Shown piece by piece: positions 29,160 through 41,399 of a stretch of 64,000 bases of DNA (within the stretch, counting starts at the first letter, position 1; every line of letters begins with the position of its first letter). The stretch covers positions 16,379 to 80,378 of the forward strand of contig JAJYTH010000002.1 in NCBI GenBank assembly GCA_021793175.1. Direction: 5' to 3'. The stretch comes from Actinomycetes bacterium (GTDB taxonomy: Bacteria; Actinomycetota; Actinomycetes; Mycobacteriales; Pseudonocardiaceae). Under the pieces are notes generated by a model, which was given only the letters and a program-made list of their open reading frames with translations, did no database searches and had not been told where the DNA came from. The translations under genes and the position numbers were made by a program.

Positions 29160-30545
29160 ATGAGCAACAAAGCCCTGCTGGACCAGCTGCGCGCCGAGCT
29201 CGGTGCCGCCGTGGTGACGGACGTCGATGTCATGGCGACCTACTCCCGCGACCAGATGCCGCTCGCGCCCGCGGGTACACCACTGGCCGTGGTGTTGCCC
29301 GAGGACGTCGACGGGGTGCGTGCCACCGTCCGGGCGTGCGCGTCGGCGGGGGTGCCCGTGGTGCCGCGCGGAGCGGGCAGCGGGCTCAGTGGTGCGGCCA
29401 ACGCCGTGGACGGCTGCGTCGTCCTCGTGACCACGAAACTCGACCGGATCGTCGAGGTCGATCCCGACAACCGGCTCGCCGTCGTGCAGCCCGGTGTGGT
29501 GAACCAGGCCCTGCGGGACGCCGTGGCGAAGCACGGACTGTTCTACCCACCCGACCCGTCCAGCTACGACTGGTGCACCATCGGCGGCAACCTGGCCACC
29601 AACGCGGGTGGCCTGTGCTGCGTCAAGTACGGCGTCACGTCCGATTTCGTGCTCGGCCTGGAGGTGGTGCTCGCCGACGGCTCACTGCTGCGTACCGGGC
29701 GGCGCACGGTGAAGGGAGTGGCGGGCTACGACCTCACCAAGCTGTTCGTGGGCAGTGAGGGAACCCTCGGCGTCATCACCGAGGCGACGCTCGCGCTGCG
29801 TCCTCTGCCGCAGGCGCCCGCCACGCTGGTGGCGGCTTTTCCGTCGGCCCCGGCCGCGGGAGAGGCCGTGAGCCGGATCGTGCGCGAGGGGCTCGTGCCG
29901 TCTTTGATGGAGATCATGGACGCCGCGACGATCAACGCGGTGAGCGGTTACCTGCGTACCGACCTGGGCGTCGGTTCCGAGCGGGGAACGTTGTTGCTCT
30001 GCCAGTCCGACATCGGTGGTGAGCAGGCGAGTGCCGAGTTGGCGGCCGTCGAACGGATCTGTTCGGAATCGGGCGCCGAGATGGTCTACCACACCGACGA
30101 CCCGGCGGAGGGCGATCTGCTCATGCGGGCCCGCCGCGTCACGCTTCTCGCGCTGGAGAGCATGGGTTCCTGCATGACCGACGACGTGTGCGTGCCGAGG
30201 ACACGCATCGCCGAGCTGATCACAGGGTGTGAGCGCATCGCCGAGGAAGTGGGACTCACTGTGGCCGTGGTGGGACACGCCGGTGACGGCAACATGCATC
30301 CCACGGTGGTCTACGACGCTGCGGCGGAGGGCGAGTTCGACCGGGCGAAACGCGCTTTCGACGCGATTCTGGAGCTGGGGTTGTCCCTCGGCGGGACGGT
30401 GACCGGTGAGCACGGCGTCGGCAAGTTCAAACAGGAGTGGCTGGCTCGCGAGATCGGCCCGGTGGGACTCGACGTGCACCGGCGCATCAAGCGGGCACTC
30501 GACCCGGAGAACGTGTTCAACCCCGGTTCGATGTTCTCGCTGTGA
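29160..30545 (+). CDS. FAD-binding oxidase (GlcD/lactate dehydrogenase D-type)
   Basis: VVPRGAGSGLSGAANAVDGCVVL; PDPSSYDWCTIGGNLATNAGGLCCVKYG; TGEHGVGKFKQEWL. Confidence 0.93.
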   Translation: MSNKALLDQLRAELGAAVVTDVDVMATYSRDQMPLAPAGTPLAVVLPEDVDGVRATVRACASAGVPVVPRGAGSGLSGAANAVDGCVVLVTTKLDRIVEVDPDNRLAVVQPGVVNQALRDAVAKHGLFYPPDPSSYDWCTIGGNLATNAGGLCCVKYGVTSDFVLGLEVVLADGSLLRTGRRTVKGVAGYDLTKLFVGSEGTLGVITEATLALRPLPQAPATLVAAFPSAPAAGEAVSRIVREGLVPSLMEIMDAATINAVSGYLRTDLGVGSERGTLLLCQSDIGGEQASAELAAVERICSESGAEMVYHTDDPAEGDLLMRARRVTLLALESMGSCMTDDVCVPRTRIAELITGCERIAEEVGLTVAVVGHAGDGNMHPTVVYDAAAEGEFDRAKRAFDAILELGLSLGGTVTGEHGVGKFKQEWLAREIGPVGLDVHRRIKRALDPENVFNPGSMFSL

Positions 30546-30603
30546 CCGTTTTTTCCGGCTCTGCTGTGACGCCCCACGGCCCGTCGGTGTTCGCGAGGGG
30601 CTG

Positions 30604-30990
30604 TCACAGCAGGGTCAGCAGGCCGACGATCGAACCGAAGGCCAGGCCGAGGGAACCCGCGAGGATCAGTACCCAGGGGGCGGGCAGAGGATCGGACACG
30701 CGGCGGTGACTTCCCCGTGACGGCGTCGACATGGTCGCCTGCCGTCCCTCCGTGTCGAGCGCCGCGCGCCGGAGCTTCAGCGATTCCTCCCCGGCCCCGG
30801 ACAGCAGCCCGTACCCGCCGGAGAGGTCCGCCATCGGTGCCGGAGGTTGCCCGGACGTGGCGGACTCAGCGGACGGCGTCTGCTGGGCGGGCGAAGTCTG
30901 TTGTGCCTGTTGTGTCGCCCGTGGTGGGGGTGCATACCTCGCCTGCGCACGCAACGCCTCCGCCAGCAGGCGCTCCGGGTCGTCGCTCAT
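30604..30990 (-). CDS. Hypothetical protein with C-terminal TM segment
   Basis: 128 aa; Pro/Gln-rich middle and hydrophobic C-terminus PWVLILAGSLGLAFGSIVGLLTLL. Confidence 0.6.
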   Translation of the reverse strand: MSDDPERLLAEALRAQARYAPPPRATQQAQQTSPAQQTPSAESATSGQPPAPMADLSGGYGLLSGAGEESLKLRRAALDTEGRQATMSTPSRGSHRRVSDPLPAPWVLILAGSLGLAFGSIVGLLTLL

Positions 30991-31046
30991 CGACGTTCAG
31001 CGTAGTCCGCCGGCGTCGGATGTCCGACGCCCATCGAGAGGCATCT

Positions 31047-32219
31047 TCAGGCGACCTTCGGGACGTGACCGTCGGCCCAGGCCCCTCGCCGCAGCACTCC
31101 GAGGGGCCGCAGGTCGTCGTCCAGCACCACGGCGTCGGCCGACAGGCCGGGTCGCAACGCGCCCGTGTCGCCGTCGACGCCCAGCAGCTGAGCCGGCCGG
31201 GTGGCGGTCGCGGCGACGGCGTCGGCGATGCCGAGTCCCGCGCCGTGGACGAGGTTGCGGAACGCGGCGTCCATGGTGAGCGTGCTGCCCGCGAGCGACC
31301 CGCTGTCCGGCAGCGTGGCCACGCCGTCCTTGACCTCGACTTCCAGACCGCCGAGCCGGTAGGAGCCGTCCGCGACGTCGGTGGCCGACATGGCGTCGGT
31401 GACGAGCACGGTCCTCGACGGTCCCGCGTGGCGGGCGGCGAACCGCACCACGTCGGGGTGGAGGTGCACGAGATCACAGATCAACTCGACGGTCACCCGG
31501 TCGTCGTCGAGCAACACCCCCACGGGGCCGGGTTCCCGGTGGTGCAGTGGGCGCATGCCGTTGAACAGGTGCGTCGCCACGGTGGCACCTGCATCCACGG
31601 CTGCCCAAACCCGCTCGGCCACCGCATCGGTGTGTCCTATGGCGGCGATCACTCCGGCTTCGCTGAGCCGGCGCACGGCCTCGATTCCGCCGGTGAGTTC
31701 GGGGGCGAGTGTCACCATGCGGATGTGTCCACGGCCCGCCTTCAGCAGGTCCTCGACGACTTCCGCGTCGGGGTCGCGCAACACCGCCGGGTCGTGTGCG
31801 CCGCAACGGGCCTCGGAGATGAACGGCCCTTCCAGGTGGATGCCCGCTAGCTCACCGTCGGTGACCAGTTCGGTGAGCGCGGCCATCTGGTCGGCGAGCT
31901 CGTTCGGGGGTGCGGACACCAGGCTCGCCAGGAGAGTGGTGGTTCCGTGCCTGCGGTGGGTTTCCACGGCCGTGCGCGCTTCGGCCGGGTCTGCGCTGGT
32001 GAACGAGCCGCCGCCACCGCCGTGGCAGTGTATGTCGACGAATCCGGGCACGACATGTGCGCCGCCGAGGTCGAGGTGTTGTCCCGGCGGTGGGTCGCCG
32101 ACGCCCACGCCGCTGATTCGTTCTCCGGAGACGGAGAGCCAACCGTCGGCGAGCATCCCGTCAGGACAGTGGATGCGGCCGCCGGTGAGGACCAGATTGT
32201 CGCTGCCGTTCACGACCAC
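31047..32219 (-). CDS. nagA: N-acetylglucosamine-6-phosphate deacetylase
   Basis: VVPGFVDIHCHGGGG; GIHLEGPFIS; IGHTDA; ATHLFNGMRPLHHREPG; LVTDAMSATD. Confidence 0.95.
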   Translation of the reverse strand: MVVNGSDNLVLTGGRIHCPDGMLADGWLSVSGERISGVGVGDPPPGQHLDLGGAHVVPGFVDIHCHGGGGGSFTSADPAEARTAVETHRRHGTTTLLASLVSAPPNELADQMAALTELVTDGELAGIHLEGPFISEARCGAHDPAVLRDPDAEVVEDLLKAGRGHIRMVTLAPELTGGIEAVRRLSEAGVIAAIGHTDAVAERVWAAVDAGATVATHLFNGMRPLHHREPGPVGVLLDDDRVTVELICDLVHLHPDVVRFAARHAGPSRTVLVTDAMSATDVADGSYRLGGLEVEVKDGVATLPDSGSLAGSTLTMDAAFRNLVHGAGLGIADAVAATATRPAQLLGVDGDTGALRPGLSADAVVLDDDLRPLGVLRRGAWADGHVPKVA

Positions 32220-32224
32220 ATCTT

Positions 32225-32240
32225 ATTGGTCCAGACCAGG
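32225..32240. promoter_or_regulatory. Putative DasR-responsive element (dre-like)
   Basis: ATTGGTCCAGACCAGG a few bp upstream of the nagA start; core TGGTCCAGACCA differs by one base from the known dre core TGGTCTAGACCA. Confidence 0.75.
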
Positions 32241-32280
32241 GAGCGGGTAATGGTCGAGGAGTGATACTGCTTGCGGTCGG

Positions 32281-32919
32281 TCAGCGGGGGACCGAGCGAC
32301 GTCCGTCGTTCATCGCCCGCTGCAACGCGTCCAGCGCGCGGCTCGCCGTGGATTTCACGGTGCCCCGCGAGATGCCCGCGGCCTCGGAGATCTCGGCTTC
32401 GGACAGCCCGCCGTAGTATCGCAGTACCAGCACTTCCCGCTGCCGGGGCGGCAGCTTCGACAGCGCGTGCACGACTGCCTGGTGTTCGGTGGACAGCATG
32501 GCCAGGCTCTCGGCCGACCGCGCGTTGACCGCGTGCGGAGGCACGTAGTCGCGAGCGGTCTTACGCCTGCGCAACACGCTGCGGGAGCCGTTCACCACCG
32601 CTGTCCGCAGATACGACACGGCCGCGGCGGCGTCGCGCAGTTTCCCCCAGTTGCGGTGCAGACCCGTGAACGCCTCCTGCACCACGTCCTCGGCCGTGGC
32701 TGGTTCGTCGACCAGCAGGATCGCCAGTCGCACCAGCCGCATCCGATGTTGCCGGTAGAGGTCCTCGAGCGTGAGCGGTCCCGAGGGTTGAGGCCGCCGT
32801 GCGGGCGCGTCCAACGTGCGCAGGTGGGATAGCGTCTGTTCGACGTCGCGTTCCACTCCGCGCGTGGCCTTGCGGTGGCGTGTCGGCTCGGCGCTGCCGT
32901 GCATCCGAAACCTGCCCAT
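32281..32919 (-). CDS. RNA polymerase sigma factor, SigE-like ECF family
   Basis: LYRQHRMRLVRLAILLVDEPATAEDVVQEAF; LPPRQREVLVLRYYGGLSEAEISEAAGISRGTVKSTASRAL. Confidence 0.93.
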   Translation of the reverse strand: MGRFRMHGSAEPTRHRKATRGVERDVEQTLSHLRTLDAPARRPQPSGPLTLEDLYRQHRMRLVRLAILLVDEPATAEDVVQEAFTGLHRNWGKLRDAAAAVSYLRTAVVNGSRSVLRRRKTARDYVPPHAVNARSAESLAMLSTEHQAVVHALSKLPPRQREVLVLRYYGGLSEAEISEAAGISRGTVKSTASRALDALQRAMNDGRRSVPR

Positions 32920-33059
32920 CCTCGACGATTAGCTCCCTGTGCGGAGAGCGTATCGGCTGCCGGTCCACTGACCCAACAGACGGGCGTGAGGACCGCCCGA
33001 ACGCACTTGCGCGGGGCAGGCCCGTCCTTTCCTTCCTGGTCAGCCTGCCCGCGGTCTTC

Positions 33060-33557
33060 TCAGTAGCCTCCGCCGAGCTTCGTGCCGAGCTTCGTGTGGT
33101 CCCAACTGACGATCTTCGTGGGGGTGCAGATCAGCCCGACTCGCTTCGGTGCCTGCGCGGCCACCGCTTTTTCGAGCGCGTCGACGTCCACGCCCGGCGT
33201 GTAGCGGCGGGCGAGGTCGAGGCCGATGGCGGCCACGGCGTTGGTGTCGGTGACGAGTTCGATGTCGCACTCCATCGACACACCTCGAAGCCGGTCGTAG
33301 GAATCGCCCGACTCGATCAGCAGGGTCACCCGCGGGTCTCTGCGCAGGTTCACCGCCTTCTGCGACTTGCCGTAGGTCCAGGTGGCCAGCCGCAACGGTG
33401 GGGTGGCGTCCGGAGCGAGGTCGCGGGGGACGTACCACAGCGGTGCCAGGTGTGGCCTGCCGTTCGGGCCGAGGGTAGCCAGGGTGACCACGGTGTGCTC
33501 GGTGACGTAGTACACGAGTTCGTCCGCGCTCATCCGGATCGCGTCGCGTCGGGACAT
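33060..33557 (-). CDS. Pyridoxamine 5'-phosphate oxidase/F420-binding split-barrel family protein
   Basis: VVTLATLGPNGRPHLAPLWYV; ATWTYGKSQKAVNLRRDPRVTLLIESG. Confidence 0.88.
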   Translation of the reverse strand: MSRRDAIRMSADELVYYVTEHTVVTLATLGPNGRPHLAPLWYVPRDLAPDATPPLRLATWTYGKSQKAVNLRRDPRVTLLIESGDSYDRLRGVSMECDIELVTDTNAVAAIGLDLARRYTPGVDVDALEKAVAAQAPKRVGLICTPTKIVSWDHTKLGTKLGGGY

Positions 33558-33566
33558 CTCGACCGC

Positions 33567-34484
33567 CTACTTCCGGGTGAGTTCCGTGGCGGCGCGGCCG
33601 GAACGCCCCGTGATGGCGGCCTTTCGCGCGCCGCGCCGGGCGATGTCCTCCAGTGCCGCCTTGTCCGCGCGGGGCACTCGGAAGCGGGCGCCGATCTCGA
33701 CGATCGGCGGCAGGAACGCCCGGATCAACTTCAGCGCGCCGACCCAGCGCGGGACGTGGATGGTGCGGGCCCTGCGCTTGATACCGTCCTGCAGCTGGTC
33801 GAGCGCCAGGTCGAGCGGGTACGTCTTGCCGAGAGGTCCGGGCAGGCCACTGCGGAGCTTGCCGAACACGGGGTGCGCGTCGGCGCTGTCCACGAGGTCG
33901 GTTTTGATCCACGTCGGGTGGGCGACGCCGACCTTGACACCGAGGTGGGCGACCTCGGCGCGCAGGCTGTTGCAGAACGCCTCGACCCCGGCTTTGGCGG
34001 AGGCGTAGTTCGCCATGCCCGGGGCGTGCGTGACGGCGGCGAGCGAGGAGATCGCCAGCAGGTAGCCCTTGCGCGCGATCACGTGGGGCATGGTGACGCG
34101 GAAGGTGCGCCACACGCCGAGCAGGTCGATCTCGAAGACCCGTTCGAACGCGGCGGGGTCCACCGAGCGGACGAAACCGGTGGTGGCGATACCGGCGTTG
34201 GCGATCACGATGTCGATCCCGCCGAAGTGGTCCACCACGCCGGTGACGGCCTTCTCCAGTGCCGCCCAGTCGGTGACGTCGGCCTCCCACGACTCGGCGG
34301 ACGGGCCGATGCGCTCGGCGACCTTCCGCTGTTCATCGGCCTCGATGCCCACCAGCGCGACCTTGGCTCCGTCGGCGGCGAGTCGTTCCGCGAGTCCTGC
34401 GCCTATACCTCTCGCCGCGCCGGTGATGAGCACGACCTTGTTCCGCACGTTTCTGCGGGCCGGGAACGTTGGCAGCAGCGCCAT
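33567..34484 (-). CDS. Short-chain dehydrogenase/reductase
   Basis: VVLITGAARGIGAGLAERLA; NAGI; YASAKAGVEAF. Confidence 0.93.
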   Translation of the reverse strand: MALLPTFPARRNVRNKVVLITGAARGIGAGLAERLAADGAKVALVGIEADEQRKVAERIGPSAESWEADVTDWAALEKAVTGVVDHFGGIDIVIANAGIATTGFVRSVDPAAFERVFEIDLLGVWRTFRVTMPHVIARKGYLLAISSLAAVTHAPGMANYASAKAGVEAFCNSLRAEVAHLGVKVGVAHPTWIKTDLVDSADAHPVFGKLRSGLPGPLGKTYPLDLALDQLQDGIKRRARTIHVPRWVGALKLIRAFLPPIVEIGARFRVPRADKAALEDIARRGARKAAITGRSGRAATELTRK

Positions 34485-34534
34485 CGGAACGCCTCCTCGC
34501 TTGCGGTCTGGCCGGACGTTACCGGAACTTACTC

Positions 34535-34549
34535 GAAGTAGGCTACTTC
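34535..34549. promoter_or_regulatory. Short inverted repeat in divergent promoter region
   Basis: GAAGTA-ggc-TACTTC between the SDR gene and the divergent LLM-oxidoreductase gene. Confidence 0.35.
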
Positions 34550-34602
34550 ACGGTAGGGTGAAATCGGGAATGATCACCGCACGCGACGGTGTTGCTTCGA
34601 CC

Positions 34603-35445
34603 ATGACGGTAAATCCTGGCTCGATCGGCATCTGGCGTCCGGCGTTCCAGCTCGACGCCGAGCTCGCGACCGAAGTGGAGAAACTCGGCTACGGTGCCAT
34701 CTGGGTCGGCGGCTCCCCGCCGGAGGACCTGGAGATCGTCGAGACCCTGCTCGACGCCACCGAACACATCGCCGTGGCCACGGGCATCGTCAACATGTGG
34801 CAGGCCGACCCGGACGCGCTCGCCCGTTCCTGCCACCGGATCGAGGCCAAACATCCGGGCCGCTTCCTGTTGGGTGTCGGGGTAGGACACCGCGAGGCCA
34901 CTCAGGAGTACCAGAAGCCCTACGACAAGATCGTGTCCTACTTGGACGCCTTGGCCGCGGCGGATGTCCCGGGTTCGGCCACTGTGCTCGCCGCGCTCGG
35001 CCCGAGAGTGCTCAGGTTGTCGGCCGAGCGCACCGCCGGAGCGCACCCGTACCTCACCACGCCCGAACACACCCGCAGGGCACGCGAGATCCTGGGTGAC
35101 GGTGTCCTGCTCGCACCGGAACAGAAGGTGGTCCTCGAATCCGATCCGGAGCGGGCTCGGCGGCAAGCCCGGCCCATGGTCTCCCGGTACCTCGAACTCA
35201 CCAATTACGCCGGTAATCTCCGCAGACTCGGCTGGACCGATACAGACCTCGTCGACGGAGGTAGCGACGCACTCATCGACGCGCTCGCCGTGCACGGCGA
35301 CGCGGACACCATCGTGCGAGGTGTCCGGGCCCATCTCGACGCGGGAGCCGACCACGTGTGCGTCCAGGTATTGCCCATGGACATCGACCCGCTGCCGGCC
35401 TACCGGGCGATCGCCGACGCCATGGGGCTGAGCACGGCGGTGTGA
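34603..35445 (+). CDS. LLM-class F420-dependent oxidoreductase (TIGR03620-like)
   Basis: GSIGIWRPAFQLDAELATEVEKLGYGAIWVGGSPPEDLEIVETLLDATEHIAVATGIVNMW; ORF opens upstream to 34069, which overlaps the divergent SDR gene. Confidence 0.88.
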   Translation: MTVNPGSIGIWRPAFQLDAELATEVEKLGYGAIWVGGSPPEDLEIVETLLDATEHIAVATGIVNMWQADPDALARSCHRIEAKHPGRFLLGVGVGHREATQEYQKPYDKIVSYLDALAAADVPGSATVLAALGPRVLRLSAERTAGAHPYLTTPEHTRRAREILGDGVLLAPEQKVVLESDPERARRQARPMVSRYLELTNYAGNLRRLGWTDTDLVDGGSDALIDALAVHGDADTIVRGVRAHLDAGADHVCVQVLPMDIDPLPAYRAIADAMGLSTAV

Positions 35446-35610
35446 TCTGGTAATCCGCGTCACCGCGCGAAAACGTGCCGCCTCGTAGGATGCGGGCAAA
35501 GGAGGTGTTCCGGCCGATCGGCGCCATGCCCGCCATGTCTGCTGTGTCTGCCACGTCGAGGCAGGGCCGGGACCACGTCCGGCAAGCGCCCGCATCCGAG
35601 GAGGACAACG

Positions 35611-36639
<1,029 letters not shown>

Positions 36640-36670
36640 CGCTCCGCCGCCTTGAGCCACGCCGTGCGTC

Positions 36671-37102
36671 ATGGCGCACAATGACGTCATGACGCACGGC
36701 AACCTTCTCGAACCCGATCCCACTCGTCTCCCGGAACGTCCCGACGCGCAGTCAGCTCTCGACACGGACACCGATCCGGCGAAGGTCGCCGCCGAGTACC
36801 CCGATTTCAGCGAGGCCTGGGCCGCGCTGGCCGAACGGGCCCTGGCCGATGGCGACAACATCGCCGCCTACGCCTACGCGCGCACCGGCTATCACCGCGG
36901 GCTCGACCAACTGCGCAAGGCGGGCTGGAAGGGTTTCGGCCCGGTGCCGTGGTCCCACCGCCCCAACCAGGGTTTCCTGCGCTCGGTCGCGGCGTTGGCG
37001 CGGGCGGCGCAACGCATCGGCGAAACCGACGAGTACGAGCGTTGCACCAAGCTCGTCGCCGAATCCGACCCCGAAGCGCCGAAGGCGCTGGGCCTGGAGT
37101 AA
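36671..37102 (+). CDS. DUF3151 family protein
   Basis: NLLEPDPTRLPE..YARTGYHRGLDQLRKAGWKGFGPVPWSHRPNQGFLRSVAALARAAQRIGE; conserved actinobacterial family downstream of fba. Confidence 0.85.
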   Translation: MAHNDVMTHGNLLEPDPTRLPERPDAQSALDTDTDPAKVAAEYPDFSEAWAALAERALADGDNIAAYAYARTGYHRGLDQLRKAGWKGFGPVPWSHRPNQGFLRSVAALARAAQRIGETDEYERCTKLVAESDPEAPKALGLE

Positions 37103-37138
37103 GCGGCGGTAGGCAGTCCGGTCACGTCGTTCCGCCGG

Positions 37139-37825
37139 TCAGCAGCGGTCGAGCATGTCCTCCAACGCGGTGACCTCGTCCTGCTCGACCGTCAGGTCCC
37201 AGGTGTGCTTCACGTCGATCCAGTCGATCGCGTAGGTGCACCAATAGCTTTCCAGCGGCGGCTTCCAGTCCTCGGGTCCTTGGTCGCCTTTGGACTGGTT
37301 GACGCTGTCGGTGACGGCGAGCAGGTTCGCGCCTTCGAGGTCGTTGGCGAACCGCTCCCGTTCGTCGTCGGTCCAGGCGTCGGCGCCGGTGCGCCACGCC
37401 TCGGCCAACGGCACGACGTGGTCGATGTCCACGTCGGAGGGATCGGTCCATTTCTCACCGTCGTACGGGCTGGTCCACGATCCCGAGGTCGGATAGCAGT
37501 CGGAGCCCACTTCGACGTCGGTGCCGTCGCGTTTGAGTACCGCTTCGCGCGTGTTGCAGTTCTCGCCCTGGTTGCTCCAGTGCGGGAACCGGTCGCGGTC
37601 GTAACCGTCGAGGCTGCCCTCGGCGGCCACGGTGAGTTCGGCGAGTTGTTTCCGCGCCGACTCCGCGTCTGCGGTGCCGGGCGAGGAGCTTTCCGCTGGT
37701 GACGACGATTCGCTCGCGCTCGGTGTGGCACCACCGGCTTCGGCGTCCTGTCGGGCAGCGCAACTGGCCAACAACAAAGCACCGACGGTGATCAATGCGA
37801 TCCGGAGAGTAATCGATCGTGTCAC
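37139..37825 (-). CDS. Secreted HNH endonuclease family (DUF1524) lipoprotein
   Basis: Lipobox LLASCAA; DVDIDHVVPLAEAWRTGADAW; EGANLLAVTDSVNQSKGDQGPEDW. Confidence 0.88.
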   Translation of the reverse strand: MTRSITLRIALITVGALLLASCAARQDAEAGGATPSASESSSPAESSSPGTADAESARKQLAELTVAAEGSLDGYDRDRFPHWSNQGENCNTREAVLKRDGTDVEVGSDCYPTSGSWTSPYDGEKWTDPSDVDIDHVVPLAEAWRTGADAWTDDERERFANDLEGANLLAVTDSVNQSKGDQGPEDWKPPLESYWCTYAIDWIDVKHTWDLTVEQDEVTALEDMLDRC

Positions 37826-37890
37826 GCCTCGACTGTGACCGATCGGGGAAAGCACATCAATACTTTCGTGCCATGCCACACGAATAGACG

Positions 37891-37928
37891 CACGTGGGGC
37901 CACCCGGAAAACCCGGGTGGCCCCACGT
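37891..37928 (-). terminator. Very stable hairpin, likely terminator of the lipase gene
   Basis: CACGTGGGGCCACCCGG-aaaac-CCGGGTGGCCCCACGTG perfect 17-bp stem just past the lipase stop codon; no T-tract. Confidence 0.75.
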
Positions 37929-37956
37929 GGTCGATCGGGTTCAGTCGTCCCGGTCG

Positions 37957-39204
37957 TCAGGAACCGAGCAGACTGTCACAGTTGTTCCGCGGCTTCTCAC
38001 CGTTGAGCATCCCGGCCATCCAACCGACCGCCTGCGGGTAGGCCCGCAACATGCCACCGATGTGCGACGGGACGTACGAGGTGGTGAACTGCACCGTGCC
38101 GCCCTGTTCACACCAGTCCACGGCCATCTGCCTGCCCTGGTTGTAGGGCACGATGTCGTCCAGCTTGCTGTGCAACACGAACACCGGGACATCGGGTGCG
38201 CGCTGACCGATCCGCTGTTCCGCGACCACCGAGGCGTACGGCTCCTCGTCGAGGTACTCCTCCAACGCCCTGCCGTCCTTGGTCAGGTCGGAGGTGTCCA
38301 TGAACGCGTACTTCAGAATGGCGTCCTCGGTGCACGCCTCGGCGAGTCCGTCCATCAGCCGCCTGCCCTCGTCGTTCACCACGTCGTTGAGGTTGATCTC
38401 GTCGTAGGCGGCGTCGAGGCTCAACAGCGAGAACCCGAGGAAACCGGCGGCGTAGTGGCGGTCCAGCACGGGTGCGACCTCCGCGAGGTTCGCCGGCGGC
38501 GCACCGGCATAGGCGCCCTTGACGTCGAGCTCGGGTGCGTACTCGTCGATGAGTTCGGCCGCCGCGGCCGAGGCACCACCGCCTTGCGAGTATCCGGCGA
38601 GCACCACCGGGCTGTCCGCGGACAGGTCCGCATCCGGGACCCGCTGCGCCGCGCGCGCGGCGTCCAACACGGCGTGCGCTTCCGCCGCGCGGTTGACGTA
38701 GGTGTGCATCCCCGGAGTGCCCAGGCCCTCGTAGTCGGTGACGACGACCGCGTAACCGAGGGCGAGTAGGCCGGTGACGAACGGCCCCTCGTACTCCAGA
38801 CCCAGCGCCAGCTTCTTCGACGGTGCACAGTCGTCGCCGACGCCCTGCGTCCCGGGCGCGTAGCTCACCAGCGGTCGGGCACCCTCTCCCCGCCACTTCC
38901 GTTCGGGCACCAGCAGTGTGCCCGTGACGGCGTTCGGAGCGCCGTGGGTGTCACTGCTGAGATACATCAGCCGATGGACGTCGGCGTCCGGTTCGATGAG
39001 TTTGACGGGGTCGAGATAGAATTCGCCGGGTTCGTGTTTGAGGAGATCGCCGGGATCGCCCGCGGGTAGTGGTGACGGTGGAGTGTAGAAGTCCTCTTCG
39101 TTCTCCGCGGCGTGCGCGGTGGTGCCGGCCGTGAGCACGGCCAGCCCGGTGATCCCGGCAGCCAGCGTGGCTAGGAGACGTCGAGCCCGACCAGGTGGAC
39201 GCAT
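37957..39204 (-). CDS. Secreted lipase (secretory lipase/LIP family, alpha/beta hydrolase)
   Basis: Signal peptide [42 protein letters not shown] nucleophile elbow. Confidence 0.9.
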   Translation of the reverse strand: MRPPGRARRLLATLAAGITGLAVLTAGTTAHAAENEEDFYTPPSPLPAGDPGDLLKHEPGEFYLDPVKLIEPDADVHRLMYLSSDTHGAPNAVTGTLLVPERKWRGEGARPLVSYAPGTQGVGDDCAPSKKLALGLEYEGPFVTGLLALGYAVVVTDYEGLGTPGMHTYVNRAAEAHAVLDAARAAQRVPDADLSADSPVVLAGYSQGGGASAAAAELIDEYAPELDVKGAYAGAPPANLAEVAPVLDRHYAAGFLGFSLLSLDAAYDEINLNDVVNDEGRRLMDGLAEACTEDAILKYAFMDTSDLTKDGRALEEYLDEEPYASVVAEQRIGQRAPDVPVFVLHSKLDDIVPYNQGRQMAVDWCEQGGTVQFTTSYVPSHIGGMLRAYPQAVGWMAGMLNGEKPRNNCDSLLGS

Positions 39205-39352
39205 GGGCGCTCCTTGTGAATTTTCGACAACTCTGTCCCGAGTCGGATTCTGTGGCGACAACGGGCGTTGTCAACGTGTGGTGGAGCTATTGCTCCTCAA
39301 CCCACGAATCGGAGCGCCGACCTTGCTCATCCGATGACAAAAAATCACATGT

Positions 39353-41391
<2,039 letters not shown>

Positions 41392-41399
41392 CCGTCCGA

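Noticed and set aside
32799-34541. 580-aa + strand ORF opposite the split-barrel and SDR genes
   Set aside because: Antisense to two well-supported conserved genes
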